From Bacillota bacterium (GTDB taxonomy: Bacteria > Bacillota > Sulfobacillia > JAJZYS01 > JAJYTV01), in contig JAJZAT010000005.1 in the NCBI GenBank assembly GCA_021799275.1, positions 1-64,000 on the forward strand: a stretch of DNA of 64,000 nt, given 5' to 3'. Both the position numbers and the translations under genes were made by a program. Positions 17,273-27,213 of the stretch are shown piece after piece. Every line of letters begins with the position of its first letter. Position 1 is the stretch's first letter. The notes beneath the pieces were generated by a model. It made no database searches. It was given only the letters and a program-made list of their open reading frames with translations, and was not told the DNA's origin.

Positions 17273-17382
17273 GGTGTCGTGGGCCTCCTCCTGGAGCCAG
17301 CTTGGTTCCAACTTTTATGTTATGCGCACAGGCGGCTGAAGTTGCCGGAAGCCGAAACCGCAAACGTCTGTCCGTAGCGAGC

Positions 17383-17408
17383 AAAAGGGGGAGGGGTGTC
17401 CCTCCCCC
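17383..17408 (-). terminator. Rho-independent terminator of SLH paralog 2
   Basis: A perfect 9-bp stem (17387-17395 / 17400-17408, loop GTGT), followed on the minus strand by TTTT (17386-17383). It starts 9 bp after the stop of the gene ending at 17418. Confidence 0.85.
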
Positions 17409-17417
17409 TAGCCGGCC

Positions 17418-20294
17418 TCAGTAGGCGGTGATGTGGTACGAGCCTGCGACAGGGTTCTGATAGTAAACTACTTGCCGGGCTTGGCCTGGAGACAGTTGGA
17501 AGCTAGTTATCGGTGCGCCGCCACTGCTAAGACTGAACGTCCCGTCCGAGCCATCACTCAACCGCACCGTTTCCGCCGTCGTAAGTGTTGTCTCATTGCC
17601 ATACTCGTCAACCGGTGCGACAAAGAGCTCTACAGGCGTATTCGCCATCACCGTCTCGTTGTTGGTGGCCGTGTTGTTCCCTGAACTGTCCAGCACCTGA
17701 TAGCCCCAGAATCGCCCTGGGACAACGGTGAAGTTTCCGACGCCGGTGGAACCGCCTGCTATGGACGTATCCGTGGCGGTCAGGCCAACAACGCCAGCCT
17801 GTTCGGCAATGGCGGTAACGGTGACGGTGCCGCCAGTTGCGAGCGTCGTGGACCATTCGTCTGTGCCTATCGGGGTCAACGTGCTACCTGTCGAATACTC
17901 AGGTACGAGGCCCTTGCTTGAAAACTGCAGGTTGACAGTGGAACTGGGTTCATTAGTCACGGGGTTGCCGTACTGGTCCACCGCCGCAATGGTAATCTGC
18001 ACCGTGTCGCTTGCCTCTGCAGTCGTCGTGCTATGCGCAACCGCGTAGCTGCCCGAAGAGTCGCCGCCCTGGTAAGTGTCCTTGAAAGAGACGGAGAGGT
18101 TCCCGGCAACCGTGTTCTCCACGGTGAAGCTCGCAGATTGCGTTGCGAAGCCAGCCCCACTAACTTGGACCGCGTAAGTGTTCCCCACGTAGACCGGGGC
18201 GGTGGCCTTGATGCTCGCTATTCCGCCCACGGTAGTCGCGCTAGTTGCGCTCAGAGTGATTCCGGGGGACGAGTTGGTGGGTGCGTTGGCAAAGTCCACT
18301 ACTGTGCCCGTAACCGGAACGACGTTTCCGTACAGATCCTCCAAAGTGGCACTGACGGTCGCCGTTGGATCGGAAAGCGGAACGTACTGTGGTGCCGTCA
18401 CGCTCACTCTGGCGACTGGTCCCGGCGTCTCGATGAAGGTCGCCACCGTGGCAGCGGCCAGCTTGCCGTTTGGATCCGTAACGGAAACGGTGTAGGTTCC
18501 AGCGTCAGCGGTAGTCCCGGTATCCGTTATTGTAAAGTGGCCATTCGTAGCGGCGTTGTCGTCAAGAACACCACTATTACTCTGCGTATATCCGTCAATC
18601 TTGATGTTGTTTGCGACACTCCCGTTTTTATCCACCTGGATCTGCAGCACCTGGTTCGATCCTACGGGATATCCGTGAGCGTCAACAACTGCTACGCCGA
18701 AAGTCAATCCGGTGGCCGCGGCAGACTCGGAGAAAGAGGCGTTGGCGGGGGGAGCCACCTGGATCGTGGTCGCAGGGCCTGCCACCACAGCATCTAGCGT
18801 CGCCGTAGCGGGTTTGAGTCCGGTCGCGTTCACAGTGAACGTGACGGTGCCAGTCTTACCTTGCACAGCCTGGATGGGAACACTGACGCTCGCGGGCGAT
18901 GCCGGATTGCCGGTCCCTGTATACAGGTACCCTTCTTGCCCGGTCGAGCCATTGGCAAAAGTGGCAGCACCGGCCAACGAAACAGAGAGGGGCACAGAGC
19001 CGAAGAGCATCGGTTCCGATGCCTGGTCGAGCACCTGAATCTTGACCGCCGTCTCGTTGCCCGAATTCGCAGCCAGATAGCCGGGGGCCGATATGCCAAG
19101 TGACGTCGGCTGTTCAGCTACCGACGTAAGCGTTAGCTGTGCGGGTGTCGGGTTGGATAGCAGCGTGCCGCCGGATGAGTACATCGCTGCATCCAGAGTG
19201 TCCGTCTGGCCAGGCACTAGGCCTGCCTGAACAGTGAATTTCGCAACGCCCTGTTGGATAGCTGCTGCCGTGCCCTCCTGCAAAGCCTGGACAGAGTTGA
19301 GCGGAACGGCCGGCACACTGGGCGTGACGATCGATGTTGCGCCGCCGTGCGCTCCATAGTACAAGACGACATTGCCTGTTGCGTTTCCGACTATGTTACC
19401 ATTCTGATCGACAAGTTCTGCCGTGATGTTCTGTTGCGAGGCGCCGTCGGCAACGATGGGACCGCTCGGGACCAACCTGATTGCCACTGGGAGTCCGTAG
19501 ACCGTGACAGAAACAAGTCCGCTAACTGTGCCACTAGTAGCCTTCACCGTGTACACGCCGGGGCTGGAGGCAATGAACTGATTACCGCTGAGGATCACGT
19601 CGGAGCTGTTCGTGGAGTAGGTGATGGGGGCTCCAGTGATGACCGTCCCGGAAGCATCTTCTACGGTGGCCGAGATCTGCACCATTTGGCCGACTGCGGC
19701 CGACGGGCTGGATGCCGTCACGGTGATGCTGGCCGGAACCGACCCGCTCGTCGGTGCTCCATGGTTGAGCACCGCGACGAACTGCCTGATGAAAGCGGCT
19801 TCATCGGCCGAAGTGATGTCCGAGCCTGGGTCGAAGGTGCCGTTCGTGTAGCCTTTGACCAAGCCGAGTTTAACTGCCTCAAGCACATAGCCGCGGGCCC
19901 AAGTAGGAATCTGAGCATTATCTTTGAAGTTGGAACGCTGGCCCATAAGCGCTTGAGCCTGCGACGTGTCACCCAGGGCGGTGACCTCTATCTTTGCCAT
20001 CTGCGCCCGGGTGAGAAGGTCCGTCGGGCCAAATTTTCCATTACCTAACCCTTCGATGTAGCCTTTCTGATACGCCGCCTCGATGTAGCCGTAATACGGC
20101 GAAGACGCGGAAATATCCGTGAAGTCGGACTGAGCAGGAGACACAGGCGCAAGTCCAATGGCCCGATCCAAGTCATACACGAACTGCTGACGGGTCACGT
20201 GTACCGGCCCAGCTGCGAAAGCCCCAGCGCTTGTGCAGCCTATCGTCGCCAGGGTTATCAGGGCCGCAATCGCGATCCTTTGAGCCCTCCGCAT
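17418..20294 (-). CDS. SLH-domain surface protein with Ig/Big-like repeats (paralog 2)
   Basis: The ATG at 20294 has a strong AAGGAGGG SD at 5-6 nt; 958 residues. Signal peptide IAIAALITLATIGCTSAGAFAA; a Cys is present, but the context favours ordinary cleavage after AFA. SLH motifs cover about 30-175: FTDISASSPYYGYIEAAYQK with LTRAQ, and NFKDNAQIPTWARGYVLEAV. Ig-like domains follow, with the paralog hallmarks 'LVDQNGNIVGNATGNV', 'VLDQASEPMLFG' and 'VVDAHGYPVGSNQ'. Probably an S-layer component or wall-anchored accessory protein. Base composition is visibly lower in GC than in paralogs 1 and 4, suggesting a different history or expression level. Confidence 0.9.
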   Translation of the reverse strand: MRRAQRIAIAALITLATIGCTSAGAFAAGPVHVTRQQFVYDLDRAIGLAPVSPAQSDFTDISASSPYYGYIEAAYQKGYIEGLGNGKFGPTDLLTRAQMAKIEVTALGDTSQAQALMGQRSNFKDNAQIPTWARGYVLEAVKLGLVKGYTNGTFDPGSDITSADEAAFIRQFVAVLNHGAPTSGSVPASITVTASSPSAAVGQMVQISATVEDASGTVITGAPITYSTNSSDVILSGNQFIASSPGVYTVKATSGTVSGLVSVTVYGLPVAIRLVPSGPIVADGASQQNITAELVDQNGNIVGNATGNVVLYYGAHGGATSIVTPSVPAVPLNSVQALQEGTAAAIQQGVAKFTVQAGLVPGQTDTLDAAMYSSGGTLLSNPTPAQLTLTSVAEQPTSLGISAPGYLAANSGNETAVKIQVLDQASEPMLFGSVPLSVSLAGAATFANGSTGQEGYLYTGTGNPASPASVSVPIQAVQGKTGTVTFTVNATGLKPATATLDAVVAGPATTIQVAPPANASFSESAAATGLTFGVAVVDAHGYPVGSNQVLQIQVDKNGSVANNIKIDGYTQSNSGVLDDNAATNGHFTITDTGTTADAGTYTVSVTDPNGKLAAATVATFIETPGPVARVSVTAPQYVPLSDPTATVSATLEDLYGNVVPVTGTVVDFANAPTNSSPGITLSATSATTVGGIASIKATAPVYVGNTYAVQVSGAGFATQSASFTVENTVAGNLSVSFKDTYQGGDSSGSYAVAHSTTTAEASDTVQITIAAVDQYGNPVTNEPSSTVNLQFSSKGLVPEYSTGSTLTPIGTDEWSTTLATGGTVTVTAIAEQAGVVGLTATDTSIAGGSTGVGNFTVVPGRFWGYQVLDSSGNNTATNNETVMANTPVELFVAPVDEYGNETTLTTAETVRLSDGSDGTFSLSSGGAPITSFQLSPGQARQVVYYQNPVAGSYHITAY

Positions 20295-20412
20295 GTTCGC
20301 CCTCCTTGTCACCCGCTAAAACTCTCGTTTTCCTGCCCCTCTTTGCCGCATGTGATCCCCCATTGGAAGGAACACCTGTGGATTGTCGCCGTGACGCATC
20401 GTCGTTGAACGG

Positions 20413-20450
20413 AACGGGGGGAGGAGAGCCTCGATGACCCCCCTCCCGTT
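20413..20450 (-). terminator. imperfect hairpin after SLH paralog 3
   Basis: G-rich (20413-20424) and C-rich (20438-20450) arms pair over about 11 bp with one mismatch and one wobble, 13 bp after the stop of the gene ending at 20463. There is no T-tract on the minus strand, so termination is only likely, not clear. Confidence 0.4.
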
Positions 20451-20462
20451 CACCCAAATCCC

Positions 20463-23400
20463 TTACCAAGCCACCTGGAACGTTAATACCGAGTTGCCGC
20501 CCACTTGCAGGGCCAGGGTATCGGTGCCGGATCCAGAGGCTGGTGCAGTGAAGGTGTTGCCATTCACGTTGCCTGAGGTTGTAAGGTCGACCACGGAGCC
20601 GCTCACACTGGTGGAGAAAGCGATGGTGCCACCGTTCTGGACCACCAGAGCACCGTTGCTGTTCTGGCCGATGCCCGCCGTGTAGCCCACCCAGTAAGGT
20701 GCCGTAAGGTCGACTCCCGTTTGGGCCGTACCAGTTACGTAGTACAGGGAGACACCGCCAGAACCAGGGGAAACCGGAACACCTTGGGTTGCGCCCAAAT
20801 TGGCGCCTTGGGCGCTTCCCACCCTGAATTGGCCGCCAGCCTGGGAACTCTGCGGCACAACGAGGAAGTTGGTTGTTGGGATCGCTACGTTATCCGCTAC
20901 GTCGACGGCTTTGAGAACGAAGGACGCTGGGCTGTTGGCCGCCACGGACTCACTGCTGGCGACATTGCCGGAACTGTCAAATACCGCGAACCCAGCCACC
21001 TGTCCCGGCTGCACGCCAATAGTTGAACTTCCCGAAGCCGCCGGTACAACCGACTCGTCGGTCGCCTGAAGAGTGACTGTTCCAACCGCACCAGCCACCG
21101 CGGCCAGAACCGCTTGGCCACCAAAGAGTGTCACGGTGTATGTCCCGTTTGTGTTCGCGGTCACGTTGCCAAGGCCGCCGCCGCCGAGCACAGCTGTACT
21201 CCAGTTTGTTAGCGTGCCGGTACCACCGGTCCCCAAGACAACCTTGTCGGCCGTTTGGACAGTGTTGCCATACTGGTCCGTGGCCCTGATGATGACCTTT
21301 ACCTGATCCCCGGACTGAACCATCGCGGGGTTTTGGTAGTACGGCCCGGACGTATTGTCCGCCATGGAGACCGACACACTCGTTGCCGTAGTGCTTTCGA
21401 GCGTGAACGAGGCGGGAGTCGTCGTGTAGCTCTGTCCGTCCAGCGTGGCACTTGCGGTTACAGGGTAACTGGTGCCAACGTAAGCGGGCACCGTAAAGGT
21501 GGCTTGCGCCTGCCCGGAACTGTTGGTGGTGACGGTTTGGGTGGCTGGACTGATGCCGCTCGCAGTAGACGTGAAGGTTATGGGTACGCCGGCAAGCGCA
21601 ACCGCATTTCCGTATGCGTCAGTCACTTGGGCGGTATAGGTCGCGATCGGCTGTGCGGCACTGATGAACTGGGGCGCAGTGATCCGGATGATCTTGGCGG
21701 CACCAGCGGTCTCGGTAAAGCTCACGACCGCCGACGGCGCCAGCGCTCCGTCAGGGTCTGTGGCTTGAACGGTGTACGTCCCGGCGTCTGCACCTGCACC
21801 GTTGTCGGTCAGGGTGAAGTGGCCGTTCGTAACTGCACTCGGGTCGGTGGCGCCGCTGGTCGCAGACTGTGGGAACCCGTCCACGTGAATGTTCGTCGCG
21901 ATTTGCCCTGAACTGTTTTTGACCGTGATCACAACCGAGTGCGCGCTTTCCACTGGGTAGCCGTGACTGTCTACAATCGCAACACCAAACTGCAACCCGA
22001 CGCCGCCACTGTCAGCGCTGAATGATGCGGTTGAAGGTGCGGTAACTTGGATTGCACTGGGCGCACCAGCGATCACAGCCGTTACCGTTGCTGAACCAGA
22101 CGTAAGGCCAGTGGCGGAGGCCGTCACAGATATGGTACCGGTGGACCCCTGGACGTCCTGAATGGTCACCGGCGTCCCGTTGGAGTTCGCCCCTGTGCCG
22201 CTGTACACATAACTCTCGGGGGTTGTGCCGCCACCAGGGAAGGTGGCCGGACCCGAAATGCTGATCGTGAAGGCGTACGTACCGTAGATGATTGGCTGCC
22301 CGCTCTGGTCCAGCACCTTGACCATCAGAGTCTGGGTCGTCCCAGCCGCATTCACGGCTAAGTAGGGCGAGACCGGCGTTACAGACAGCGAACTGGCGGT
22401 CTGCGCCGCCGTGCTAACCGTGGTGGTAGCCGTCATGGTACCTGATGTGGCGGTGAGTGTGGCAGATGCTCCTGGCAGGCTCCCGCCTACTACGGTGAAC
22501 GACGCCACACCGTTGACCGCAGCCACAGTGGCACCAGAACTTGCCACCGATCCAGACATTACACCGACCGCGGAGGAGTTGTTTGTTTGAAGCGTAATCA
22601 TCCCACTGTCATTGCCAACGACATTGCCGTTGGCGTCCACGAAGCTCACTGTGACGCTCGATGCCGCACTACCGTTGGCGACGATACTCTTCGGTGCACT
22701 GATCTTAAGACCTACGGCTGACCCGTACACTTGAATGGACGCTGTACCAGTTGAACCATCAGCCGTTGCTTCAATTGTGTACAGACCAGGTTGGGAAGCA
22801 ACAAATGAACTGCCAGAAACAATAGCACTGCTTGCATTGGCGCTGGTTACGGCGAAGGTCACCGGGACATCGACGGCCGCACCCGAAGAGTTTGTGACAA
22901 GCGCCACAAGGGTGACGAACTGGCCGGGGCTGACCAATGCAGGCGTTGCCGTAACCTTGATCGAGTAGGCCCCACTGCCGGAGCCTTCCATCGCAGTCGC
23001 CAGCTGCCCCAGAAGGTGCTGCTCTTGTGAGCTTGTGAGCTCTGCGTTTGGTTGGAAAGTTCCGTTGGGAAATCCCTTAAGGAGCCCGAGTGCGTTCGCC
23101 TCAGCGACGTATCCCACCAGTACGGTCGGTATGGTCGCGTTGTCGCTGAAGTTGGTCTTGGTAATCTGCTGTGCTTCGGCACCTTTGCCGAAGGCTATCA
23201 CTTCGTACTTCGCGGCTTCAGCACGCGTTAACGGCAGCGTCGGACCAAAGGTTCCATTTGAGAACCCGTTGGTTATGCCGGCCTGCGCAGCAGCCTCGAT
23301 GTAGCCATAGTACGCGTTGGACGCAGGCACATCACTGAACGTGGGCTTCGTGGGATAGACGGGTTTGATCCCAAGTTGCATGTCGAGCCTGTACACGAAG

Positions 23401-23510
23401 TCTGCCCTGGTCTCGTAGGCGGACGTCCCGGACGCCAACGCCGTTCCCGCAGACCCTGCCACCAGCAGGGCCATAGTCAGGGCGCCCAGCGCAGCCCGTA
23501 ACCCTTTCAC
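20463..23510 (-). CDS. SLH-domain surface protein with Ig/Big-like repeats (paralog 3)
   Basis: GTG start at 23510 with a GAGGGGG SD; 1015 residues. Signal peptide ALTMALLVAGSAGTALA. SLH motifs cover about 32-175: FSDVPASNAYYGYIEAAAQA with LTRAE, and NFSDNATIPTVLVGYVAEAN. The TRAE-type motif is the one associated with binding of pyruvylated wall polymer. At least six Ig-like units follow, including 'VKVLDQSGQPIIYGTYAF' and 'IVDSHGYPVESAHSVVI'. It ends in a compact beta domain (TDTLALQVGGNSVLTFQVAW). Most similar in layout to paralog 4. GC is lower than in neighbouring housekeeping genes. Confidence 0.9.
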   Translation of the reverse strand: MKGLRAALGALTMALLVAGSAGTALASGTSAYETRADFVYRLDMQLGIKPVYPTKPTFSDVPASNAYYGYIEAAAQAGITNGFSNGTFGPTLPLTRAEAAKYEVIAFGKGAEAQQITKTNFSDNATIPTVLVGYVAEANALGLLKGFPNGTFQPNAELTSSQEQHLLGQLATAMEGSGSGAYSIKVTATPALVSPGQFVTLVALVTNSSGAAVDVPVTFAVTSANASSAIVSGSSFVASQPGLYTIEATADGSTGTASIQVYGSAVGLKISAPKSIVANGSAASSVTVSFVDANGNVVGNDSGMITLQTNNSSAVGVMSGSVASSGATVAAVNGVASFTVVGGSLPGASATLTATSGTMTATTTVSTAAQTASSLSVTPVSPYLAVNAAGTTQTLMVKVLDQSGQPIIYGTYAFTISISGPATFPGGGTTPESYVYSGTGANSNGTPVTIQDVQGSTGTISVTASATGLTSGSATVTAVIAGAPSAIQVTAPSTASFSADSGGVGLQFGVAIVDSHGYPVESAHSVVITVKNSSGQIATNIHVDGFPQSATSGATDPSAVTNGHFTLTDNGAGADAGTYTVQATDPDGALAPSAVVSFTETAGAAKIIRITAPQFISAAQPIATYTAQVTDAYGNAVALAGVPITFTSTASGISPATQTVTTNSSGQAQATFTVPAYVGTSYPVTASATLDGQSYTTTPASFTLESTTATSVSVSMADNTSGPYYQNPAMVQSGDQVKVIIRATDQYGNTVQTADKVVLGTGGTGTLTNWSTAVLGGGGLGNVTANTNGTYTVTLFGGQAVLAAVAGAVGTVTLQATDESVVPAASGSSTIGVQPGQVAGFAVFDSSGNVASSESVAANSPASFVLKAVDVADNVAIPTTNFLVVPQSSQAGGQFRVGSAQGANLGATQGVPVSPGSGGVSLYYVTGTAQTGVDLTAPYWVGYTAGIGQNSNGALVVQNGGTIAFSTSVSGSVVDLTTSGNVNGNTFTAPASGSGTDTLALQVGGNSVLTFQVAW

Positions 23511-23662
23511 GGCTCACATCCCCCTCGTTTCACCTGACCGGTACTTTACTGAGGCACCAAAGGGGTAAACCTCGGTAGAGTTCCCTTTCGACCTACCGCG
23601 CTGGATACCTTTCTCACCGCGGCAAGGTAAGGCTGGTCGGCAAGTTCAGATGCAGCACGCTT

Positions 23663-23695
23663 AAAAAGAGAGGAGCCCCGGTCACCCGGGGCTCC
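23663..23695 (-). terminator. strong Rho-independent terminator of SLH paralog 4
   Basis: A perfect 10-bp GC stem (23672-23681 / 23686-23695, loop TCAC), followed on the minus strand by CTCTTTTTAAG. It is placed 12 bp after the stop of the gene ending at 23708. This is the cleanest terminator in the window and fits a highly expressed gene. Confidence 0.92.
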
Positions 23696-23707
23696 AGAGG
23701 TTGTTGC

Positions 23708-26620
23708 CTAGTTGACTGTCAGCGTACCGGTGCCCGTGCTGGCCGGCACGAAGTAGATCGTCACCGCAGTGGAACCCTGCGGGAAGTCGTACGTCGTGAC
23801 GCTGGTGCCACTGGCACTGCCGATACGGAAGTCGCCGCTGAAGCCGGTGCTCGGGTTGGTGACCGAGAGGTTGACAACGTTACTCGACGTGGTGCCGGTC
23901 GCCACCGTCGGGTTGCCCTCGGCGTCAATCGGCTCGAGCGTCAGGGCCACAGGCGTGTTGGCCGTGAACGACATCGAGCTGCCGTCCACCTCACTCCCAG
24001 AGGCGTTGAACAGGCCGTAGCCAGCCACCGGGCCAGGCGTGACCGCCATCGTGGCGTTCGCTGTCGGCTGCGATGCAACCGAGGCGTCCGTCGCCGTAAT
24101 GGTGACGGTGCCACTGGTGTACGCCTTAAGCGTCAGAGTGTAAGCGCCGGTCGTGGAGTTGAAGTCCGAGGCGGGGATGGAGCTTGGAGCAGTTCCACCG
24201 CTGGTGGTCTCCAGGGTGCCAGTGCCGCCATAGGACAGGTCGATCGTGTCTCCGGTGAGGATCGGATCGTTGTACTGGTCCTTTGCGTAGACCGTGACGC
24301 TGACCGTGTCACCGGCCTGGGCAATGCCCTGGCTCTGGTAGTAGTTGCTGCTGCTGTTGGTGTCCATCACCGACGCAGTCACCTGCGTCGCCACAGCGCT
24401 TTCCACCGTGAAGCTGGTCGGGTAGGTGGCGTTGCTGATGGACGAGGCGGTGGCGTTGACGGTGTAGGCCTTGCCGGCATAGGTCGGCACGCTAGCCGTC
24501 ACGGTTGCAAGGCCATCGCTGTTGGTGTCAACCGTAGTGGCCGACAGCGACACATTGCTCGAGGAAACTCCCGCCGGCAACGTGCCGAACGAGAACGTGA
24601 CCGGTACGCCGGCGTCGGCGACGCTGTTGCCATCGCCGTCGATGACCTGTGCGGAGATGGTCACGGTCGGGTTGGCAGCAGACACGTAGGTGGCGCTGGA
24701 GACGCTGAGCGCGCTCGCGCTACCAGTGGTCTGCGTCAAGGTGCTTGTCGTAGCCGCCGTAAGTCCGAGGCTGCCTGCGTCAGAGACTGCCACCGTGTAG
24801 GTGCCAGCGTCTGCGCTGTTGGTGGCCGTGTCCGTCACCGTGAAGGTGAAGCCACCGACTGGACTTGTGACAGTGGCTCCAGAGGAGCTGTAGGAGACGG
24901 TCAGCGGAGTACCGTTGCTGTCCGCGGCGGCTACGCTGAACGTACCAGACGGCGTGGTGCCGCTGCCACCGTCGACAACGTTGCCACTGCCGTCGGTGAT
25001 CGCGATCAGCACGGATTCCTGGGAGGTCAGGTTGACCGGATAACCGTGCGAGTCGGCAAACGACACCGTGTAGGAGCCGGAAGCCGAGTTCTGCGCGAAG
25101 GACGTCGAGGTCGGCGCTGCGAGCTCGATGGCAGCCGGGCTGCCTGAGATCTCAGCGGTGATCATGCCAGTCCCGGACTTGAGGTTCGTGCCAGACGCCG
25201 TGACAGTGATGGCGCCGGTGACGCCCTGCTCGCCCGCGATGGTCACAAGGCCATCCGAGTTAGCCGGAGTGTTCACGCTGGGGATACCAGCAGACGTGGT
25301 GTAGCTGGCACCACTGAACGCGTAGCTACCCGTGGTGTCGCTCGTACCGTTGATGGTTGCGGGCCCACTGAGGCTGACCGAGAACGGGTAAGTTCCGAAC
25401 AGCATGGGCTGACCAGACTGGTCAAGAACCTCAACGTTTACAGAGGCGGTCTCGGTGCTACCGTTCACGGACATGTACTGCGTCGACGGCGATACGCTGA
25501 GCGACGTAGCAACCTGAGCCGTGTCGGATACCGAAGCCGTGGTGTCGTAGCTGGTACCGATGGTGCTGTTGTTGGTGGTGGCGGTCAGCGTCGCGGTGGC
25601 GCCAGGAACGACGCCGCTCTGCAGCACGAACGTGCCAACACCGTTCACCACAGTCGTTGTGTCGGTGGCCTTGAAGTCGCTGTTGGCGGCGTTGCTGGAA
25701 TTGGCAACATCAGCCGCAAACGCGTTGCTGGTGGCCAGAGTGACCGAGTCGGTGCTGTCGTTCGCCACGACGTTGCCGTTGGCGTCGACGATGCTCACCG
25801 TAACGTTGGTCTGCGAAGCGCCGTTCGCCACGACAGACGTCGGCGCGGAGATCTTGAGGCCGGCCGGGTCACCGTAGACGCCGATCGTCACCGTAGCGGT
25901 GTTGCCAGCGGCGTCGGTGCCGGTCACGGTGTAGTTGCCCGCCGCCGAGGCGACGAACGAGCTACCGGAGATCAGCGCGCTCGACGCGTTGGCGCCGGTC
26001 ACGGTGTAGCTGACCGAACCGACCGCTGTCGAGGACAGCGTGACGATCTGGCCGATCCCGACGTCGGTCGAGGAGGCCGTCACCTTGAAGCCAGCCGCGG
26101 CCTGGACGGCCTTGAGCTGCGCGATCAGGTGGGTCTCCTGCGCGGTCGTCAGGTAAGCCTCAGGGCCGAAGGCGCCGCTCGTGAAGCCGAGCATCAGCTT
26201 CAGCGAGTTGGCCTCGGCGACGAAGCCCACGAGGGCCGTCGGGATGGAGGCGTTGTCGGTGAAGGTCGTCGAGGTCTCGGTCGGGGTGTAGTTGCCACCC
26301 TCGTAAGCCTCGACCAGGATCTTGGCAGCCTCAGCGCGGGTAATCGGCATGGTCGGTCCGAAGAGACCCTTGGCGATACCGTTGATGAAGCCCTTCTGAT
26401 ACGCGGCCTCGATGTAGCCGTAGTCCGCGTTGGACGCCGGCACATCCGTGAAGTCGGGCGTCGACGGCGTGACCGGCTGGATGCCCAGCGACTGGTCAAG
26501 CTGCACAATGAAGTCAGCGCGTGTTTCGTTCGTCACGCTGGCTGCACTGGCCGCGCCCATCGTCCCGAGGACCATGGCGGCCGTAGCTACGACCGACAAG
26601 ATGGTCCGGAACTTGTGCAT
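23708..26620 (-). CDS. probable main S-layer protein: SLH plus Ig-like repeats (paralog 4)
   Basis: The ATG at 26620 has a near-perfect AAGGAGGAG SD; 970 residues. Signal peptide LSVVATAAMVLGTMGAASAAS. SLH motifs cover about 30-175: FTDVPASNADYGYIEAAYQK with ITRAE, and TFTDNASIPTALVGFVAEAN. The Ala/Thr/Ser/Val-rich body of Ig-like units includes 'VEVLDQSGQPMLFGTYPF', 'FADSHGYPVNLTSQE' and 'VIDGDGNSVADAGVPVTF'. The strongest SD, strongest terminator, long untranslated leader and very biased Gly/Ala/Thr/Ser composition make it the best candidate for the bulk S-layer protein. Predicted exported and anchored to the wall. No csaB-type wall pyruvyl transferase gene is in the window. Confidence 0.9.
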   Translation of the reverse strand: MHKFRTILSVVATAAMVLGTMGAASAASVTNETRADFIVQLDQSLGIQPVTPSTPDFTDVPASNADYGYIEAAYQKGFINGIAKGLFGPTMPITRAEAAKILVEAYEGGNYTPTETSTTFTDNASIPTALVGFVAEANSLKLMLGFTSGAFGPEAYLTTAQETHLIAQLKAVQAAAGFKVTASSTDVGIGQIVTLSSTAVGSVSYTVTGANASSALISGSSFVASAAGNYTVTGTDAAGNTATVTIGVYGDPAGLKISAPTSVVANGASQTNVTVSIVDANGNVVANDSTDSVTLATSNAFAADVANSSNAANSDFKATDTTTVVNGVGTFVLQSGVVPGATATLTATTNNSTIGTSYDTTASVSDTAQVATSLSVSPSTQYMSVNGSTETASVNVEVLDQSGQPMLFGTYPFSVSLSGPATINGTSDTTGSYAFSGASYTTSAGIPSVNTPANSDGLVTIAGEQGVTGAITVTASGTNLKSGTGMITAEISGSPAAIELAAPTSTSFAQNSASGSYTVSFADSHGYPVNLTSQESVLIAITDGSGNVVDGGSGTTPSGTFSVAAADSNGTPLTVSYSSSGATVTSPVGGFTFTVTDTATNSADAGTYTVAVSDAGSLGLTAATTSTLTQTTGSASALSVSSATYVSAANPTVTISAQVIDGDGNSVADAGVPVTFSFGTLPAGVSSSNVSLSATTVDTNSDGLATVTASVPTYAGKAYTVNATASSISNATYPTSFTVESAVATQVTASVMDTNSSSNYYQSQGIAQAGDTVSVTVYAKDQYNDPILTGDTIDLSYGGTGTLETTSGGTAPSSIPASDFNSTTGAYTLTLKAYTSGTVTITATDASVASQPTANATMAVTPGPVAGYGLFNASGSEVDGSSMSFTANTPVALTLEPIDAEGNPTVATGTTSSNVVNLSVTNPSTGFSGDFRIGSASGTSVTTYDFPQGSTAVTIYFVPASTGTGTLTVN

Positions 26621-27157
26621 GCATTCTCCTCCTTCTGCTCAGGATACTTAGGGAACAAAGAAGTGCCCGGGACATCTCTCAGGCCCCGCGGCATCCCCCC
26701 TTTCCCTGCGTGATGTTTCTTCCGCCTGCGCAACCCCGACTGGTATAACTTCGCAACGAAGCTCCCGGTTTCTGGGGACAGGCGGTACCTGGGGTCACAA
26801 GTAATTACGTGCGCACGAGGCGCCGAAACCCAGACCTGCCCTCGAGGAACTCGATGGACCGGGTCTGGCTGTTACAGGCGCTCCATGGACAACAGCGGGA
26901 CTTCGCCGCGTTGGCCAGGAGTTCCTGCCGAGGCGCTCCTCTGGCGCCCCTGCAAGATTCCAGCCCGCGTGGCTTGCTTGACCACGCCATCCCCATAGAC
27001 GCCGCTCGTGCCAAGTTCTTTCGCCCCAAGCGCGAATTTGCACAAACGGCACGTCCAAGGTCCGCTGGCTCAGCAGGTCGGTCCTTGACCCCCTGCCACC
27101 CCAGGCCACCTCGGACAATCTATGGCAGGGCCCGGGACGTGATGATTGTAAGGCAAG
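26621..27157. other. intergenic stretch: long leader of the S-layer gene
   Basis: About 540 bp without a convincing gene. Two overlapping frames, one on each strand, are Arg/Pro/Ser-rich with no SD and look like chance frames. The half nearest 26620 contains a small inverted repeat (CTTCG-CAA-CGAAG, 26750-26762) beside an AT-rich TTATAC-like -10 on the minus strand (about 26744-26749). A promoter there would give a leader of about 120 nt, a length common for S-layer mRNAs. Confidence 0.4.
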
Positions 27158-27186
27158 AGGCGCCCGGGGCCTAGCCCCGAACGCCT
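27158..27186 (-). terminator. hairpin terminator after pyrG
   Basis: A two-part stem: 5 bp (AGGCG/CGCCT) and 6 bp (CGGGGC/GCCCCG) separated by a 2x2 internal loop, loop CTA. It lies 28 bp after the pyrG stop and is followed on the minus strand by CTTGCCTT, a weak T-tract. Confidence 0.6.
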
Positions 27187-27213
27187 CCTGCAGGTAGCTT
27201 TAATGAGAACTTA

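Noticed and set aside
13151-26620. CRISPR-like or tandem DNA repeats in the S-layer genes
   Set aside because: The repetition is at the protein-domain level (Ig-like units); no regularly spaced identical DNA repeats were seen.
26795-27174. Two overlapping frames, one per strand, between the S-layer gene and pyrG
   Set aside because: Arg/Ser/Pro-rich, no SD, no recognisable fold; better explained as an untranslated region.
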